Below are positions 61,216 to 64,000 of a stretch of 64,000 bases of DNA, one piece after another (the first letter of the stretch is position 1; each line of letters opens with the position of its first letter). The notes beneath the pieces were generated by a model. That model was not told the DNA's origin, made no database searches, and was given only the letters and a program-made list of their open reading frames with translations. Source of the DNA: Anthropogastromicrobium sp050944455. Its GTDB lineage: Bacteria; Bacillota; Clostridia; Lachnospirales; Lachnospiraceae. The position numbers and the translations under genes were made by a program. The DNA is taken from positions 1 to 64,000 of the forward strand of contig JBMNRC010000001.1 in assembly GCA_050944455.1 (NCBI GenBank). The letters run 5' to 3'.

Positions 61216-62535
61216 ATGGAAGAAAGAAAGAACAGAACAGCGGCACGGCGTTCGGTCACTGTGATAGGCGCCGGGGCCTCGGGCATGACGGCAGCGCTGA
61301 CCGCCGCCCGCGGAGGATGTCAGGTCACGATCATTGACCGGAATCAGCGCCCGGGAAAGAAACTCTCGGCGACCGGAAACGGAAAATGCAACTTTACGAA
61401 CGCGGAGATGGGACCGGAGCGGTACCGCGGCGGGGATCCCGCGGCGATCGCCCGGATTATCGGAAGCTTCGGAACCAGCGAGGCTGTCGGGCTTTTCCGA
61501 AGCCTCGGCATCGAGCCGGCGGTGCGGAACGGATATTATTACCCGGCGTCCCTGCAGGCGTCCTCGGTGTGCCAGGCGTTCTCGCTGGAACTGAAGAGAT
61601 ACGGTGTCACGGTGATCAGTGAGGTTGCGGCCCGGTCAGCCGGACGGATACACGGGCGTTTCTGCGTGCAGTACATGCAGAAGGACGGGACCGTCCGGGA
61701 GGCGGCCTCGGACGCGCTGATCCTGTCCTGCGGATCTCCCGCCGGCGTGAGCGTGCCCAAAAGGGCACAGCCGGTGACCGGCTACGCGATCGCCGAAAGC
61801 TTCGGCCACCATCTGGTTCCGGTTCTCCCGTCCCTCTGCGGGCTGCACTGCACGGATTTCCAGAAGGAATGGGCCGGCGTGCGCCAGCAGGGCCGCATCA
61901 CGGTCCGGACGCAGAAAGGGGAGACGGCTTCCGATTGCGGTGAGCTGCAGCTGACCGATTACGGCATCTCGGGGATCCCGGTTTTCCAGGTGAGCCGCCT
62001 GGCGTCCGCGGCGCTGGCGGAGGGACAGCAGGTGACGGCGGAACTGAATTTCCGGCCGCGGGAAACGCGGGAGGAGCTCAGGGCTTTTTTGGATGACCGG
62101 ATGGAGAGATTTCCCTCGCGCACAGCCGCGGAGCTTCTCTGCGGAATTTTTCCGCCGAGGCTGATTCAGGTGATGGTCCACCGGGCCGGGATTTCACCGG
62201 ACGGCAGGCTCACGGACGGCCCGCGGAAGGAAAGGCTGATGGACGCGATCCAGAAAATGGAAATCCGGATAACCGGGACAAACCCGATCTCGCAGGCACA
62301 GTGCGCCGCGGGGGGAATCCGCCTGTCGGAAATCGATCCGGGGACGATGGAATCCCGGCTGGTCCCCGGCCTCTATCTGACCGGTGAGATGCTGGACGCC
62401 GACGGAATCTGCGGCGGTTATAACCTGCAGTGGGCCTGGGCGACGGGAACACTGGCGGGCAGGGCAGTAAGCGGGGGAAAGGACGCGCGGCAGCGGCTGC
62501 GGTTCGGCAGCCCGTCTGACAGGGAAGAGCGATGA
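61216..62535 (+). CDS. NAD(P)/FAD-dependent oxidoreductase, HI0933/BaiN-like
   Basis: A 439-aa flavoprotein. The FAD-binding start is TVIGAGASGMTAALTAARGG, followed by GKKLSATGNGKCNFTN, a hallmark of the HI0933/YhiN/BaiN family. The C-terminal flavin motif is GLYLTGEMLDADGICGGYNLQWAWATG. The open frame extends far upstream into the flippase gene, but the terminator at 61148 and GGAGCGGAG before 61216 set the start. Its stop overlaps the next start by 4 bp. Physiological substrate unknown; BaiN acts on bile acids in one clostridium, but most homologues are uncharacterised. Confidence 0.93.
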   Translation: MEERKNRTAARRSVTVIGAGASGMTAALTAARGGCQVTIIDRNQRPGKKLSATGNGKCNFTNAEMGPERYRGGDPAAIARIIGSFGTSEAVGLFRSLGIEPAVRNGYYYPASLQASSVCQAFSLELKRYGVTVISEVAARSAGRIHGRFCVQYMQKDGTVREAASDALILSCGSPAGVSVPKRAQPVTGYAIAESFGHHLVPVLPSLCGLHCTDFQKEWAGVRQQGRITVRTQKGETASDCGELQLTDYGISGIPVFQVSRLASAALAEGQQVTAELNFRPRETREELRAFLDDRMERFPSRTAAELLCGIFPPRLIQVMVHRAGISPDGRLTDGPRKERLMDAIQKMEIRITGTNPISQAQCAAGGIRLSEIDPGTMESRLVPGLYLTGEMLDADGICGGYNLQWAWATGTLAGRAVSGGKDARQRLRFGSPSDREER

Positions 62536-64000
62536 AAATCAGGATATCTGGAATCAGGATACCATGCGGGAAGTACAGCGAAAAAACGCTCGGGGAGGAG
62601 ATCCGCAGGATACTGCGTCTCCCGAAGGAGGCCGGGTTTTCGTGGACGCTGGTCAGGCAATCGGTGGATGCCAGAAAAAAGCCCGAACTCTTTTACGTGT
62701 GCGCAGCGGACGCGGACCTTCCGGACCGGGAAGCGAAAAAGCTTCTCGGGCGGAAAAGCCCGCAGCTGATGGTATCTCCGGATGAGACATACCGCTTTCC
62801 GGAACCGGGAAAGGAGACGCTTCCCGGCAGGCCGGTGATCATGGGCTTCGGCCCGGCCGGGATGTTCTGCGCGCTGGAACTCGCAAAGCACGGATACCGG
62901 CCGGTTGTGATCGAGCGGGGAGCGCCGGTGGACGAGCGGGAGCGGGACGTCGAAGCTTTCTGGAGCGGGGGAGAGCTGAATCCCGAATCCAACGTCTCTT
63001 TCGGGGAGGGAGGCGCAGGCACCTTTTCCGACGGAAAGCTGAACACCGGCGTCAAAGATACCTTCCACCGCGGCCGGGAGGTTCTCCGGACGTTTGTGGA
63101 GCACGGCGCCCCGGAATCGATCCTGGTGCTGCAGAAACCGCACATCGGAACGGACGTCCTCAAGACCGTCGTGAAAAACATCCGGGAAGAGATCATCCGG
63201 CAGGGCGGCGAAGTGCTGTTCCACCACAGGCTCATCGGCCTGGAGATCCGCGGGGGAAAGCTTGAAGCAGTCACCGTACAGACTCCCGGAGGCATCCGGC
63301 AGGTTCCCTGCGGGATTCTGGTGCTGGCGGCAGGACACAGCGCAAGGGATACTTTCTCCCTGCTGGCTGACCTGCTCCCGATGACGTCCAAACCGTTCGC
63401 GGTCGGCGTGCGGATCGAGCATCCGCAGGCGATGATCAACCTGTCGCAGTACGGGTCGGAGTATCCGGAGAACATGGCGCCGGCGGATTACAAGCTGACA
63501 TTCCGCTCGTCCTCCGGCCGGGGAGTCTACAGTTTCTGCATGTGCCCCGGAGGCTATGTGGTCAACGCGTCCACGGAACCGGGCAGGCTGGTCACCAACG
63601 GGATGAGTTATCACGCGAGAGATTCGCGAAACGCCAATTCCGCGCTGATCGTCACGGTCGGCCCGGAGGATTTCGCGGGAACCACGCCGCGGGAACGCTA
63701 TGGCCAGGAACTGCCGGCGGATCCCGGCAGAAGGGAAATCCTCGCCGGAATGGAATTCCAGCGCCGGCTGGAGGAGGCTGCGTTCAGGGCCGCGGCAGGC
63801 AGGGTGCCGGTGCAGCTGTACGGGGACTTCGCCGCGGGACGCCTTTCTGAATCCCTGGGCGGTGTGGAGCCCTGTATCAGAGGCCGATACGGGTTCGGGG
63901 ACCTTAACCGGGTTCTCCCTGACGGCGTTTCCGCCGCACTGAAGGAGGCGGTCCCATACTTCGGCAGGAAAATCCGCGGATTTGACAGGCCGGACGCCGT
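62532..64000 (+). CDS. FAD-dependent dehydrogenase family protein (COG2509-like), cut by the window end
   Basis: At least 489 residues with no stop before the window end. It starts at ATG 62532 inside the stop of the previous gene (ATGA overlap), with AGGGAAGAG upstream. An N-terminal domain of about 95 residues precedes the dinucleotide motif PVIMGFGPAGMFCALELAKH and VVIERGAPVDERERDVEAFW. NPESNVSFGEGGAGTFSDGK and CMCPGGYVVNAST are signatures of the large FAD-dependent protein family often found beside BaiN-like genes in Clostridia. Function is unknown. Confidence 0.92.
   Translation, partial: MKIRISGIRIPCGKYSEKTLGEEIRRILRLPKEAGFSWTLVRQSVDARKKPELFYVCAADADLPDREAKKLLGRKSPQLMVSPDETYRFPEPGKETLPGRPVIMGFGPAGMFCALELAKHGYRPVVIERGAPVDERERDVEAFWSGGELNPESNVSFGEGGAGTFSDGKLNTGVKDTFHRGREVLRTFVEHGAPESILVLQKPHIGTDVLKTVVKNIREEIIRQGGEVLFHHRLIGLEIRGGKLEAVTVQTPGGIRQVPCGILVLAAGHSARDTFSLLADLLPMTSKPFAVGVRIEHPQAMINLSQYGSEYPENMAPADYKLTFRSSSGRGVYSFCMCPGGYVVNASTEPGRLVTNGMSYHARDSRNANSALIVTVGPEDFAGTTPRERYGQELPADPGRREILAGMEFQRRLEEAAFRAAAGRVPVQLYGDFAAGRLSESLGGVEPCIRGRYGFGDLNRVLPDGVSAALKEAVPYFGRKIRGFDRPDA

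Overview
The window reads as chromosomal DNA from a GC-rich, Gram-positive anaerobic Clostridia, most likely a gut or rumen Lachnospiraceae. I infer this from the gene content: YesM/YesN-type two-component systems, LplB/LplC-type sugar permeases, split transketolase, ECF transporter with a UPF0397 S component, flavodiiron protein, and the order DUF512-Der-PlsY-GpsA and PhoH-YbeY. Canonical sigma-A promoters and strong Shine-Dalgarno sites fit a Firmicute. No phage, transposase, CRISPR, rRNA or tRNA was seen.

Region 1 (1-21.2 kb) is a glycan-utilisation locus. It holds a solute-binding protein, a 760-aa membrane AraC regulator of RhgR/YesS type, an alpha/beta-hydrolase esterase, a sensor kinase and response regulator, two ABC permeases, a DUF5060/DUF5605 glycosidase-like protein, a second solute-binding protein, a GH78 alpha-L-rhamnosidase and a GH3 glycosidase. 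It resembles the Bacillus yes/yte rhamnogalacturonan system. The promoters of the permease operon and of the second binding protein share a bipartite element with identical geometry (GTCGGAA and GTCGCAA, 21 bp apart, fixed distance to TAGAAT). It is a good candidate site for one of the local AraC regulators.

Region 2 (21.2-31.2 kb) is mixed: a possible small RNA, HAD phosphatase, TRIC-family membrane protein, a flavodiiron protein carrying two rubredoxin domains, HD phosphohydrolase, small proteins, a divergent AraC regulator/GPH sugar transporter pair, and a sugar-phosphate isomerase/epimerase-like protein. Region 3 (31.2-35.7 kb, minus strand) is an ECF transporter (T, fused A1A2 and S components) and a histidine phosphatase.

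Region 4 (35.9-46.1 kb) holds a GH42 beta-galactosidase and a LacI regulator. Divergent from LacI is an operon of FucI/AraA-like isomerase, transketolase A and B subunits, FGGY kinase and a second DUF5060/DUF5605 glycosidase-like protein. Isomerase plus kinase plus split transketolase matches the published apulose-4-phosphate transketolase route for D-apiose, so a branched-pentose glycan locus is a testable inference.

Region 5 (46.2-64 kb) is housekeeping: DUF512 protein, Der, PlsY, GpsA, purine nucleoside phosphorylase, a membrane MutS-like ATPase, RNase HI, AlaRS, ribosomal protein bS21, PhoH, YbeY, a SpoVB/MurJ-like flippase and two FAD-dependent oxidoreductases, the last cut by the window end. 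Several of these genes appear to start at TTG. Short tandem repeats (periods 60, 20, 17 and 15 bp) recur in intergenic DNA and in one kinase tail.
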